Positions 23,625 through 35,659 of a DNA stretch of 64,000 nt are shown one piece after another. The position numbers and the translations under genes were made by a program. Origin of the DNA: Rhyzopertha dominica (Eukaryota > Arthropoda > Insecta > Coleoptera > Bostrichidae); contig QCXZ01000003.1 of NCBI GenBank assembly GCA_025024175.1, positions 58,422,023 through 58,486,022 on the forward strand, given 5' to 3'. The notes beneath the pieces were generated by a model that worked only from the letters and a program-made list of their open reading frames with translations, was not told the DNA's origin and did no database searches. The first letter of the stretch is position 1; every line of letters starts with the position of its first letter.

Positions 23625-24209
23625 ATAAAAATTTTGTCAATTGTACCAGCGAAATCAATTTACCATTCTATAGTGGCCAAAGATATATACCTATACAATT
23701 TATACTAGTAGGTATTTACCTTGGCATGCACGTGTTTGGTGAGTTAGCCACTTGCAAATGCAAACTTTTCTCATGCAATCGGCAACGTCGCGATTGCAGA
23801 GGAATTCGAAAGCGCACAATTACGCCAGTTTAGCTCGCTTTTGCCGGAACGTTACGTCTGCCGCAGTATAGTGGATGTTGTCGCGGAAATTGCATAGGTG
23901 AGCGGAAGTTAACTGCTACACTGCACGGGACCATTGTGTGTTTCCTGTGTACGGAACGTTGTAGACGAGTTTTCAAGAGCTGCGACAGCCAGAGTTACGA
24001 GTTTATTTCGCGAGTCAAAATTTCGCAGTGGGAGGAAGTTTCTGGCACTATAACGAGATGCAACATCCGAATTACCTGCCATGTATTTGTTGCACTCAGT
24101 AAATGCGACCTGACGTTCTACTTCCTCGTTCTCTATGCTTCGTTCTTTTGTATTTAGTAGCAGCTTACAAAAGAATAATGTTACGAGGACTGCTTTTTTA
24201 GCCATTAAT
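23625..24209. other. Gene-free stretch
   Basis: A modestly GC-richer segment lies at about 23740-24080, with unremarkable frames on both strands (up to 99 codons). Nothing is recognised. Confidence 0.4.
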
Positions 24210-24210
24210 G

Positions 24211-24742
24211 GATTATAAAAATAAAATCCCTTTACATAAAATATTGAATAAAAGTCTTACTCATTTTTCTACCAAACAGCCAAAAAATTGAAGCATTTGT
24301 CATGTAGTGACACTGGTTCTTAGATGCACTCTTCAGGGAACTATGCCGCCAATTCGGTCAAGTACATGTTGACAGCCTACTGGAACCCTTTCTTGGTGAC
24401 GAAGCGTTGTCCGGCCAAAAATACTCGAAAACTTCACACTTGCATCGCCGTCGATCAAAGAAGTGACGAATTCGTTTATTCTACTTTTAAATCGCTCTTC
24501 ATAATAATCATCCTTCGTTATCGTTTTCCGTTGCTTCATGATTAAGCTGATAACGTTTCATTACTAACGAAAACAGAAAATGTACTCGACCGAGTTGACG
24601 GCACAATTCCCTGAAGAGGGCGTCTAAAAACCTATGTCAAGATATGACAAATGTTTCAATGTTTTGGCGATTTTCTAGAGAAATGAGTAATCTTTATTCA
24701 ACTTCTAAAACTTTTTGTATAAATGGGTCTTATTGTTATAAC
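24211..24742. mobile_element. Fold-back element with about 160-bp inverted arms, mariner-like coding remnant in the arms
   Basis: The left arm (24211-24371, read on the minus strand) and right arm (24579-24742, plus strand) are diverged copies of one sequence facing each other across about 210 bp. Both end in TTATAAYC outward and share TTCCCTGAAGAG, ATGACAAATG and AAATGAGTAA. Translated outward, each arm gives EE-(C/G)-(I/V)-stop-(E/K)-P-(V/M)-S-x-(H/Y)-DKCFN. This resembles the C-terminal RY/W-DKCLN segment of mariner transposases, so the arms are probably the 3' end of a mariner element. A single-arm relative lies at 35185-35372. The mariner assignment is an inference from a short motif. 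Confidence 0.6.
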
Positions 24743-27341
24743 CCATCGGAGGTTGAAGAAACCAGCCCACCTATATTAGTTCCACCCTACTTATGGACAA
24801 ATAATCCATAGTCTATATGAAATTCATCTCAAGAAATTTAGAACATCTGGGAATGCTTTTTAATTTCGTGAGTCTATTTACATTTAAAAAGAAACCGGCT
24901 AAATCCACTAATGGTTTATCACTAATCGTAGGGGTTGCATTGTAAACCTTTCTAAAATATAGTATTTTAATTCTTCCAATGTGCCATTTCGGTATGCGGA
25001 GAAAGATTACTTTACAACTATGATTGAAAATTTGTGGGCTGGTTACATAAAACTTAGCTTAATACTTGTTGGGCATAACGCCAGAAAAAGGTTATTAGGT
25101 AAATCAGTAACTCTTATTACACAGGATAGATGGTTTGTAATATATAACGACCCGGTTTTAGTTAGTTGTGTATCGGGTGGATACTAAAATTAATTATAAA
25201 ACTATTGGATACTTAAAACCTGTAGCTCAGCTATAAAAAGAAGCGCAAAAATATGGCTATACTATTAAAAGTTTCGTTAAGGACAACTCAGCGAAGATGC
25301 AAATACATAGTACAATAAAAGAAATATGCAAACATTCTTGATAAATAAAAAAATTTGTGAGGACCATGAATAATTGATAATTACGTGTGTAGTATAATTC
25401 GGAAAGCAGGTTTGATAAAGAAGGCAAACACATTATAAAACAACCTGAACCAAGACCTACCTATAATTACTTGATGATCATCATCACTGGGTGATAGTTC
25501 TACAACCGCTGACTGTTTTAACTGTTTCAATAAAAAAAAAGACGTGATAAACCGGAAATATTCTAGACTCTAGATCTAGAGCCTGAGAAGAGATTTATGG
25601 ACTGTATAACCCCCCCCCCCCCACTTATACGATGGCAATAGCTAATGCATCTGTTCCGCACTCTACTTGTTAAGGCTTTGATCAATAGGTAACAGGTAAC
25701 AGGTTTGCGCGATATTTATATTTTAAGAAAATATTACGTGTTATCTCGTAAACACTAAGCTGTAGCATAAACATTTATACAAGACTGTTGTATGCCACGT
25801 TAGGTACAGTACTGTACCTACAATGGTATGACGGGAATACAAACGAGACACATAAGGCAACGTTTTATTCAATGTGGTCTTCCTCCAATCTGCATATTAA
25901 CATGCAAATACAAGCTCAAAATTCCTATATCAACGTCGGACACCACAACTATTATTGTTCTTACACTTGTAGCTGGAAGCTTTATTTGTTATTTTTTGTA
26001 GCTTGTTCTGTTAACATAGTAGGTACTTTATAAAGTTATTTCTTTACTTCTTCCATACATATTCACACAAGTTTAGTAACTGGACAGACTCATCAAAAGC
26101 GTGTTTCTATTAAAAAAATGTTTACCCTCATCGCTTACTATGTGCGTCTTCTACAGATGACACTATTTTTTAAATGCGTTGGCAATGTTAAACACATGTG
26201 CACACCTAAGGGAACCGAAAATTTTTCAAACTTGGGTCGACCATTAGAGCACTTGAACAAGTAAAACGTTGCAGCATGTTTTAAGTTAAAAAACTCTGTT
26301 CAATAACAAGCGGTAGAGAAAATTGTAAATTAATTACAGAATTACAGAAAAGATCACAACAAATTATCAACTACTTTATTACAAATATACTAATCACTTG
26401 TATGATATATCCACAAGGCTATAATCTGCTTCCTCCTTCAATAGTTTGCAACAGAAAAATTAAACATCAAACAAACTATGCAAGAATACGTCAAGGAATT
26501 TAGTTTTCGCTCAGCCGTTGGATATCATAACCCTCATCACTCAAAGAGCAAAATTTGTTTCTGCGAGTTACCGTGTGCTAAGTCACCCTTCATTGAAAAT
26601 CCAAAGTCCCCATTTTGGAGTATATTAGGCAAACTACGAACATCGCACCCAACATTTTCACGGTTTGAATTGTAGCCGTGTCGTCAGGCGAAAACAGCGA
26701 CATTGTGAAGTCACTCGTACTCCCGTTGGGTGATGGAATGGTTTGAGGTGTATCGAAGCGCGAAAATTTCATTTTTGTGCCTTAATGGAACGGGACATAT
26801 TGCATCCACATGCACCAGAACGCTGCGGCAGACGTATCGATATAAACGAGCGCAGAATGGTCGGTAAATGTCCAACAAAATGAATTGTCCGCCATCGACA
26901 GACGAATGCAAAACGACGTAAATCGGTGCTATTTCGCCATGCCACAATCGCGAGGCAAAAGGGTCCCAAAGACTTATTAATATTAATCATCCTCATTGTA
27001 CGCTGAGCAGGTAATTCTCCCAAGATGAAGTTTCGGCAGGGCGGCTTTGTTCTTTTCCAAAAGCCCTACAGTACACACTGAAGCCTGTTGTTTACTTTGC
27101 ACTTAATTGACTCTATCGCGCGGATAAAAAGATTAATAACGAGGGTATTGTTTCTTTTATCCCTTTGAGGGAACTCGGTTTCGGTAGGGTGGTGCATGGT
27201 CACGTGGTTTACTCAAGACAGGAAGACAATGTGCTAACATCTAATTTTAGAAATCCACAGTTTATTTTACGCGTTTGGTGCTTTTTTTATTTATCACAGA
27301 GAACACCAAACCGATCTTCTATGCAAATTAATTTTATTTAG
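24743..27341. other. Gene-free stretch with C homopolymer and GC-richer island
   Basis: A run of 13 C lies at 25610-25622. A GC-richer island covers about 26640-27190, with overlapping short minus-strand frames (78-84 codons) and no recognisable product. Otherwise AT-rich and unremarkable. Confidence 0.45.
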
Positions 27342-27491
27342 ATGGAAAAAAATTTAAAACCTATATATGAAGAGAAGGAGTGGAAGAAGGATTCTTTAAA
27401 AGAAGAAGTGGTAAACTGTTTGAAATATACTAAAAAGTTGGATGGATTCGAAGGTGTATTCATTGTGAAACATCCTGAATCAATTAGGTAG
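27342..27491 (+). CDS. Unidentified 49-codon reading frame, probably a decayed coding fragment
   Basis: From an ATG at 27342 the frame encodes a charged, balanced peptide (KEEVVNCLKYTKKLDGFEGV, then FIVKHPESIR) and stops at TAG 27489-27491. The same frame stays open for 21 further codons (LRNKLDLSDKSDDHFDLKRS) before the next stop. Composition is protein-like rather than AT-noise: few Phe/Ile/Asn runs and many Glu/Lys/Asp. That suggests a longer coding sequence interrupted by a single stop. I do not recognise the family. Nothing upstream suggests a promoter. It may equally be a fragment of an unknown transposon protein. Confidence 0.3.
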   Translation: MEKNLKPIYEEKEWKKDSLKEEVVNCLKYTKKLDGFEGVFIVKHPESIR

Positions 27492-27559
27492 CTTCGAAAC
27501 AAGCTTGATTTATCAGATAAGTCTGACGATCATTTCGACCTAAAACGATCATTGTGAAA

Positions 27560-29590
27560 GAGATAACAGCGTTATACTAAACTCAGATGTGCAGAATTTT
27601 GTTTACATCCCCTTTTTTACAGGGGTTGTAAAATACACTTGTAAAATTTCTCGCCTGGGTTTGAAGGCCAACTTTATAATTTCGCCAACATCAAAGGCGT
27701 ACTGGACGTGGGAATTTCTATTTGTGTATTTGCCAAATGTTTTTTCTGATGCTGAGCTTTTTTAATCTCCAAAAGTTCTAAAAGGTTCAGTTTTTTACCT
27801 TTCCTTTCGCAATGCAAAATTTTGACGTCGTTTTCATCTTAAGTGATGGTTATTTATTTATTTATGCAATGATCAGCAAAACCTGTTGTGCTTTTGTTTG
27901 AATTTATATTCTGAAACACCATCAGATAAAACAAACAAAAAACTTCGAGTTTACAAAACAGAATCACCAGAAGCCAGAAGTGCAAAAAGATTGTACGAAA
28001 AAAAACTAAAGAAGAAGACTACTGCGATATAAATAGCAACTGATGAATTCCAGAACAAGCCCGGGTAGACGCTAAAAACGCGACTAAAGAAACTATTAAA
28101 ATGAAGATTGATCCATTTTCAAGTGAAATGTCATTTAATTTAAAGGAAAACCACCCAAAAGTCCAATTCCACTTCTTTAATTTTAAAATGTTTAAAGCAG
28201 TGTCAGCAAAATGGTGAATATGAATTATTAAATACAATTAGTATTATTAAAAAATGATACAATGACAGAAGTGAACAAATTCGCAAAGATCAATGTGATT
28301 CATAAAGAACATTGTAGAAAATATTTTTCAGAAGTCCCTGTGAACGAAACAATAGAAAATGGGTTACTGAAATGTAGTGAAAAGGGCTTAATGATAGATA
28401 CCTTCTTTAACATTCAAGTAAAATCTGAAAATTGCAGAGATATAATGTCCATGAACACAACATAAAATTTTTTTACAAAAACAATTGTAGATATACCACA
28501 ACTATTTTTAAAACCAATGGATAAGCGAACAAGGTTTTAGCCCGAAAAGGCAGCGATTGATAACAAGCAAACCAAAGAACTTGGACGAACAATGAAAACG
28601 AATACCCCAAGACAATGTTAGAAAAAAACAACAAAAGGCAGAGTAAAAAACAAAAGGGTAAGAGACGAATGCGACATAGCAGACATCAAATTTATCAGAA
28701 GAGGGTAATATGAATATAATGACAATTTCGCAAGGGTTTACGAAAGCATATTTACTAAGCTGATTAAAAAAGAAATTGAGAAAAATCTGATTTTCTACGT
28801 CTGCTAAAACCAAATTTCCTTAACAAGCCACAGCATGAAGAAACAAGCGTAACCTAAATAAAAGAAGAAGCAATGGTGAAACCTGAAGAATGAATTATGA
28901 TATCAGTTCAATGGGAAAAATTATAAATCCATGACTTAAAACGTATCCGTTAAGGCTACCGGATGTCATTAATCTGCTACAGTTGTACAAAACATAGTAA
29001 TGCAGCATAGCAATAGCAATGAACATTGTACACTATATGATCTGATTTTGAACATATATCTCGAACTCTCCTGACGAGAAGCTCTGAGAATGGCACTAGA
29101 TTATTATATTAATAACCTCACTAAAATGAAAAAAAATACCAGTCTAGTTTAAAAGTGATATTAGACGTAAACTACATTTCTTTGTTCCATTTGACCAAAA
29201 CCTCTGCTTTCTACGACTGCGCTCGTACGAGTTAAGTGGCGATAAATCAACTGGCGGCTTATTTAATTTCTCCGCAGAAATTCTTAAGCGATCCGGCCAA
29301 ATAAAGGGGACATTTCCAGTACGTATATGTGCAATATTATTCTTCCCATTGTCAGATAGAGGTCTGATATATCCCCCGTTCCCTGGGGATTGTCGCTTCT
29401 TTTTATACGAGTCGAATAAATTCCGGGACAGGACGTGCGAAATGGCGGCGGCGTAGAGTGGATGGCCACGTAGTGACATCGTTAGGCTCGCCTGTCAAAC
29501 TTGCACGAAAGTTGGTAGCTTCAGGGAATCATTGCTGTTAGCGAGATTTAAGCAAAACCGACTCTGAAAACTCGCGTTACCAAGCTGAAT
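27560..29590. other. Gene-free A-rich stretch and GC-richer island
   Basis: The part from 27560 to 29140 is A-rich with an unidentified 67-codon plus-strand frame (28262-28465). The part at about 29200-29480 is GC-richer and carries an unremarkable minus-strand frame of 111 codons (29144-29479). Confidence 0.4.
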
Positions 29591-29830
29591 TTGAGGAAAA
29601 AATTTAAGGCATTAGTGAGCCTAAAACTGATCATGTGTCTTCAAAACGATGTTAGGTCTAAGCGTTTTTTTCTGCTTTCTACTTCCCGCCTAACCAGTTT
29701 ATTATTGTTTATAGTAACAGTGGTAATGTTATTTTACTTTAGTGGTCTAGACTTTTTACAATTAGTAAAGAAGGATAACACAAATACAACAGAAAACTCT
29801 TCTAGTAAAAAATCAAAGCCAGTAGATTGA
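29591..29830 (+). CDS. Unidentified 79-codon frame with one hydrophobic segment
   Basis: The predicted peptide has a basic N-terminal part, a hydrophobic stretch of about 20 residues in the middle (SLLLFIVTVVMLFYF) that could cross a membrane, and a polar Ser/Lys/Asn-rich tail ending SSSKKSKPVD. This single-pass layout with a basic flank is plausible for a small membrane protein or a first exon, but I recognise no family. There is no clear promoter or splice signal, and AT-rich DNA readily produces such hydrophobic runs. Low confidence that it is translated. Confidence 0.2.
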   Translation: MRKKFKALVSLKLIMCLQNDVRSKRFFLLSTSRLTSLLLFIVTVVMLFYFSGLDFLQLVKKDNTNTTENSSSKKSKPVD

Positions 29831-32730
29831 GAGGGTACGGGTACTTTGATCTTTTACATTTGCCGCTGAGGCACTGTTTAGTTCTAGAACTGTCAAATGT
29901 GTCAATGAGCTGTGCAGTGCTGCGAGCATCAGCGTCTTGGAAATGCTGTGTTGCGCTGGAGGTAAGAAAAGGTTATTATAGTCTTCCAATTCGTATAAAG
30001 TTATATCGGGCGTCCCTTTATGTACAAAGCAAGAGCTCTCACAATGGGTTTTACTGCAGACACGTCCCGCTATTATAAATTTGCATAATTAGAGTCGTCT
30101 GCAATAGTTCCAGTCTCGTATTGGAAATTATTATCCTGTTTAGAAAAAAAGACGATGTGCTAGCATTCAGAACAGGTTTAGTTATTCAGTTTAATCATAT
30201 TCGTTACATATATTTGTTTTTTCACCTGCATAAGTACCCGTTTATTAGGATTTAAGCAGAATTTGTAATAAAGCGCAATGCCTGTACGGTGCACCTGCGG
30301 CCGATTTCCCGATATTTTTTAAAGGGACCTGAAGTGGTAGGTTATCCCTTACTATTGGACAAACAACCTTAGAAGATTTGGAGAACTATATTATTGCACA
30401 TATGATATAAAGATAAGTAATAGGCGGCAATGGATGAATAAAATAAATAAATCTACATTCACTCAAGTATTATCTACTGTTCTACTGAATACACATCAAA
30501 TTGGGAAGAATAACATATGTCCTTCCCTTCCAAAATAAGGCTACTGCGATCTATTCACAGTTCCTTACGAATTTCAAATGGATAACGAAATGTCAGCCAC
30601 GAGTGAGCTTCGGATTCGCATTTGCATTAAACTGTATGCTATTAGAAACAGGATAAAGAATTCCTGAAAATAAAAACTTACTACTCAATAAATTACCTAT
30701 ATGCGGTATCACTATCACTTGCATCACTACCAATAACATAACAAGTGATTTCTTTTTACACTGTCTTTGTAAATTGAAACATCACTGAAAATAACAAGAC
30801 ATGTATCTCTTCCGCTGCTTTTAATAAATCCTACATAGTATTATGGAGATTAGCTTGAAGCACTTTTTCTCAGGTATATATTTTTAAAGGTCTGGAATTA
30901 TTTGAACAAGGAACTGAAACTTATCAGAACCAGATGAATTGCAGGTCCTGTTGAGATTGAGATGAGTATTTTGAACTCGCAATAAATTTAATTGATTAAT
31001 ATTGACTACATATAAAGAAAATATAAGGTCACGTTTTAAAAGCTTCAAAATACTACGCTTAGTAGTTTGACGGTAGATAAACCATGAGAACAGTATATTT
31101 ATTGCAAAAGGGTAGAAGTACCGCGCAAGTGGTTGATTTGGTAGCATGGCAGAAAAATTTTACACTTATCAAGAAAAATCTTATTATCCTAGGCTGGACT
31201 AAATATGGCGGCAGCTATCAAGGATCTGGTAATCTGTCAATCTACTGCTGTGACATATTGTAGTGGCCATAAAGTTGGTAAAAGCTGGAATACTTTTATA
31301 TATTGCTCAGGCTTCGTGATTTTGACTGCAGGTAGCTTCGCCACTTAAAAACAGTCACCATCTTTAAAAATAGATGGGTTTTCTTGTCATCACTGTATCA
31401 TGGTCCGTCTATAATAAAGGGCATATTCAGTAGAATGACAGGTGGCATTTCATTTATAGTTCTCATTCGAAAAGAAATAAAAAGGCGGTAATACCGTCGT
31501 AAGTTTGCTTTCTAACGTGGCAACATCGCCGAGTTAGCCTTATCCTTTTATACGGTCAAGGGATAATGCGGCGGGATAAAATGCAAGAGCAACTCGCGAG
31601 ATGTTCGCGCTCTTTACATTGAATCTTTCCGCCGTTATCGCCTTTGAACATACAGTTCCCTTTCAATCCGGACCAAATTGTCGTTTTACTAATAAAAGCA
31701 GATAACGTTCCTTCCTGCGACGCGGTAGGGTTAGTTCCTCAAGCAGGAGCGATAAGCGCTGTTATCCACTTTGTAAAAGGTGGTAAAATGGCGAGAGTGC
31801 TGTTGGGTAGATAAAACCAAGTGCACTGGGATATTACGGCATCTGAGGTATTACGTATATTTTTCAATTTTTTTTTCTTAAACCTATATCACAAGGGCAC
31901 AAGGTAGCACATATTTTCAGGCGAGTTGCTGATAATGCGCTCTATATTTGTTTGCATACGTGGATACTTAATTTGTATCCTGATGTCCTTATTTAGGGTG
32001 TTTTTGTATTTGTAAGTTAGGAATAACCTATATAAGGTATTCTGGATTTTGTCCGACACCAAACAGACAATAACCACGAACACAGTAAAAAATGGTAACG
32101 TACGGTAAGATCGAAAGATAGCAAAATACATTTTAAATTATATTACATACATTTCAGTGAACAAAGCAAACAATAAAAGCGGTAGGTAGGAAATCAATGG
32201 TGTAGAATGCGATATTAGTTTAAAGGAGAAACAAAAAGTCTATATTAGATATCATGAACTTTACAGGCTTTTTCAAACAGCGTCTTTTTCTCAATCACAC
32301 ATTTAATATTTAAAATATTACACAATGTTCAAAACGACAGATCTATTAAAATAGCTACGCATAAATAGAACGCTCACCAACCAAAATATATACATATATA
32401 TAACGATCAAGTCCAAATTCCTAATTTAATGTATAAATGCTGGCATAAAAATCATTCGTTTTTAGTAATAGAAGATCAGTATTAACAAAATTTAATAATA
32501 ATCATCAATAATTTCGTTTATAAACCTTATTCGCCCCGTGCACCGACTTCTGTGTTAAAAATAAAAATAATGGCGGATTGATCTTCATAAACATCAAAGT
32601 TCTGTACGTATTTATTTATTAAAACTGAGTGATAGTTTACTGAAATATCTTATTTCATATAATATTATTTTACCTACGTGATTCATTTTATTATATATAT
32701 CATATTCTTTAAGGTTATAGACTTAAAAGC

Positions 32731-32732
<2 letters not shown>
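29831..32732. other. Gene-free stretch
   Basis: Mostly AT-rich without recognisable content. A GC-richer patch lies at about 31490-31810 with no credible frame. Confidence 0.45.

Positions 32733-32786
<54 letters not shown>
32733..32786. repeat. (TAA)18 microsatellite
   Basis: Eighteen uninterrupted TAA units. The runs of Ile or Tyr predicted across it are artefacts of the repeat. Confidence 0.95.
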
Positions 32787-32789
<3 letters not shown>

Positions 32790-33098
32790 CCGTCGTTGGT
32801 GAAAAATTTCAGCGGGCACGTAAAAGAGCACGTCTTACACGCGTCAAACAAACACCTATGGCATTTATTTCTTTTTTCTTGTGAAATCCATTTCCTTCGT
32901 TTTTCTACCTTATGAGCTCTACTGGAAACCGATAACACTCCGGATTACTATTTTTGCCAGTATTTTTGCAATAATTAATTACACAACAAACGTTATGGTC
33001 CATTTTATTTATTATTACAACATAAAAAGACATAATTTGGTCCGCCAATGATTGTCTGTTTGATCACCTTGAGCGCTTCGATCGTTAGATGTTTGTAC

Positions 33099-33285
33099 CT
33101 TTTTGTTTGCTTAATTAATTTATATTTTTTTTTGTTTAAAAATAGCGCGATATTTGGATTTCCTGTAGGATGAACTAATTTGATCATCCTGTTTCCTGTC
33201 CTCTATAAAAAGTGATGTTTAGAATAGAATATCGTGTTTTCAACAAGATGATGCGCCTCCCCAATTTTCAATATTAGAAAACAAA
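33099..33285 (+). pseudogene. DDE transposase fragment, copy 1 of a direct duplication
   Basis: The end of this segment reads ISCFQQDDAPPQFSILENK, matching the second catalytic block of Tc1/mariner-type transposases (FQQDGAPPH...), with the catalytic Asp retained. The 150 bp before it (TTTTTGTTTGCTTAATTAAT, then CCTGTAGGATGAACT, TTTGATCATCCTGTTTCCT) are repeated at 33438-33610. It belongs to the same broad family as the 5.1-6.4 kb transposase, whose block reads FQQDGASRHY. Too short to be functional. Confidence 0.55.
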
Positions 33286-33437
33286 TGAAGTTTCTTCAAA
33301 AATTTAAGGCAGAAAAGCCACAAGAAACTATATCTTCACTCATCACTGATAAAATCTTTCCAAGATCAAGACAATGCTGAAACGTCCACAGAGAATCTGT
33401 AGAGACATTTGTTTTGCGCTCATATTAGTATATTAGA

Positions 33438-33615
33438 TTTTAATACCTTTTTGTTTGCTTAATATATATTTTTTTGTTTAAAAAATATTATATATTTGGA
33501 ATTCCTGTAGGATGAACTGGTTTGATCATCCTGTTTCCTTGTCCTGTATAAAAAAATATCGTGTTTTGAACAAGATGATGCGCCTTCCCATGTTCAAGAC
33601 TTTTCCGAAAATGTA
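33438..33615 (+). pseudogene. DDE transposase fragment, copy 2 of a direct duplication
   Basis: A diverged second copy of the 33099-33285 segment, in the same orientation about 340 bp downstream, reading ISCFEQDDAPSHVQDFSENV. The shared flanking DNA (CCTGTAGGATGAACT, GATCATCCTGTTTCC) shows that a duplication, not just a conserved motif, links them. Internal deletions shorten this copy. Confidence 0.55.
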
Positions 33616-35180
33616 CAGATAGCATAGATAGTGTTTACAGAAAGATGAATTGCGAGATCTGGACAGTTCCAAATTACACTGTATTTTCTGTAAGTACCAA
33701 TAGAGTATAAAGAAGACTTGATCTGCTTCAGGTCAATTTTTGAAGCTTTTACGTTATACTGCACATCCAGAAGAACAACGATGCAATTACAAAGAAGGGC
33801 AATTTAAGTTTTTTGTCTCTTATCACTATAAAACTAAGCAATATTAACTTTACAACTAATGGAGAAAGCTATAATGTACATCAAATTTATTATGGCTTAG
33901 ATATGGCATTTTCCGAGCTACAGCTTATGAAAGTCAATGATCTTCCATATGCTCACTGTCCTTCTCTGACGCTACTGTACTTGACAGAATTTAATGTTAA
34001 ACATAGTTTATTAAAAATAATATTGTCTAGGGCAAAACAACCTGTTGAAAAGAATTAATGTTTGGAAGAATAAATGCAATGAAACCTTTATCAGTAATAA
34101 TAATTATAGTATTCCCAGCTGAAAAATTGTTAATTATATTTTGGAACGTTATTACTGTCTGTATCACATGTGCATATTACAACTGTTTTTCTGACTATTT
34201 TGACATAATTAACTAAAAATTTAAAAATTTTCACTTCCCTCAGTGTGATATATATATAACTCACCAAAAGAAGAATTCGATCGGAACATACCTGCAACAA
34301 ACGAAAAAGCATTTAGTATACAGTCATCAACGATCAAGTGCAGCGTCATAAACAAAAGCAATCCAGGAAACTTGATTTAATCAAGGCGCGTCTTTAGTTA
34401 CACATCAGGCAAGCAACGAAACGCTATAATCGAAAATGCCTTGGAAAGGAAAAAACCGTTCCATCGCTCGAGAGGCGCGGGCGATTGACCTGCATCTCCT
34501 CAGATGTTCGCCAATTCCTGCGCCCCTCCGTCGCGGACCCTTCTGTCCCTTAATCGCCGGTTAAACCAGATTTAGTCCCTTTTGCATCATGTATATTCTA
34601 ATTCCGGGAAGCCCATTAATATTCATACGAGCTGAAGAGCCGTGTACCTCAAGAGGAGTAAATAATTATTATGTAAAAGAAGTGTTAATCCAGGCGCCGT
34701 TTTTGCCTCCGACTTCTTCCTGCCGAGGTTTAGGGGGTAGTTTACGGTCAGGGCGCTGGCGGGAAACTTGTTCATTAATTAGAGCACAGACTGGATCGCC
34801 GTGGAAATTGTTTCGCACAAGTTTAACTAGCTTCCCGTCGCTGCTCTGCAACGTTCGGCCCACCAAGAGAAATGTTATTCATCTATTCGTTTCACGTTTC
34901 AAAGATAACCGACCTCAATCGATATCGAGTCTAATTTGGGGGGTTTCAGGTTCCATACGTTCACCGCCACCTTGGAAAGCCGTTAATTATTATTAAATGT
35001 AGCTAGATTCAGGCTTTTTTTTTCTAACGAACAACTCATAAAGTGAGCGTCACTCAGACGCAATCTGAATGGAGTAGTGCCAATTAAGGACAATCAATTC
35101 CAAATGGAAATATATCCCAATTATGTATGACCATCAATCAATAATACAATATTATCACTACTGATCAAACACGCAAAAGC
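33616..35180. other. Gene-free stretch with GC-richer island
   Basis: An unidentified 81-codon plus-strand frame lies at 33813-34058. The part at about 34430-34990 is a strong GC-richer island with a 135-codon plus-strand frame (34589-34996) whose Arg/Ser/Pro-rich product shows no recognisable domain. Confidence 0.4.
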
Positions 35181-35184
35181 AGTA

Positions 35185-35372
35185 GGTTATAAAAATAGGA
35201 TCCCTTTATTATTAAAAATTTGGTAAAGTCTCAGTCATTTTTTACACAATCGCCAGAACAACGAAAGCATTTGTTATATCGTAACACACGCATTTAAATT
35301 CCCCACTTCAAGGAACTCTGCCGTCAACTCGATAAAATACGTTTTGGCAGTCTAGTATAACTTCTTAACCCA
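35185..35372 (-). repeat. Single-arm relative of the 24.2-kb fold-back element
   Basis: This segment aligns along its length with the left arm at 24211-24392. Shared landmarks in the same orientation are (G)GTTATAAAAATA-GGATCCCTTTA, then CTCA-TCATTTTT, AAGCATTTGT, and AAGGAACTCTGCCGTCAACTCG (GGGAACTATGCCGCCAATTCG in the other). It is one arm only, without an inverted partner. Confidence 0.6.
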
Positions 35373-35508
35373 ACCTAGTAGTGCCTAGCAGCGGGTAACT
35401 AACATACTTCTAGTTCCTAAACATTGCTATACTAATCTACAGACAGAAGACAGTTTTATCACAGAAAATGGATACAGCAATATATTTTAGGTTCCAAAGC
35501 ATGAAATT

Positions 35509-35580
35509 TGATCATCGTACTGACGAAATGTATGATCATCGTACTGACGGAACGTATGATCATCGTACTGACGGAACGTA
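35509..35580. repeat. Three tandem copies of a 24-bp unit
   Basis: The unit TGATCATCGTACTGACGGAA plus CGTA is repeated exactly head-to-tail at 35509-35532, 35533-35556 and 35557-35580. The second and third are identical; the first differs at two positions. Each unit holds the palindrome TGATCA. Confidence 0.9.
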
Positions 35581-35659
35581 TGTACAAACGGACTTACCTC
35601 TAATTCGGTCTGCATAGATTTTGAAAACTCGTAGAAGCCCACAAACTTCTGTCACTCTT

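Noticed and set aside
32678..32938. Reading frames with poly-Ile and poly-Tyr runs
   Set aside because: They are translations of the (TAA)18 microsatellite and have no protein-like flanks.
34589..34996. 135-codon frame as a host gene
   Set aside because: It lies in a GC-richer island where long frames are expected by chance; the product has no domain and no start, splice or polyA context.
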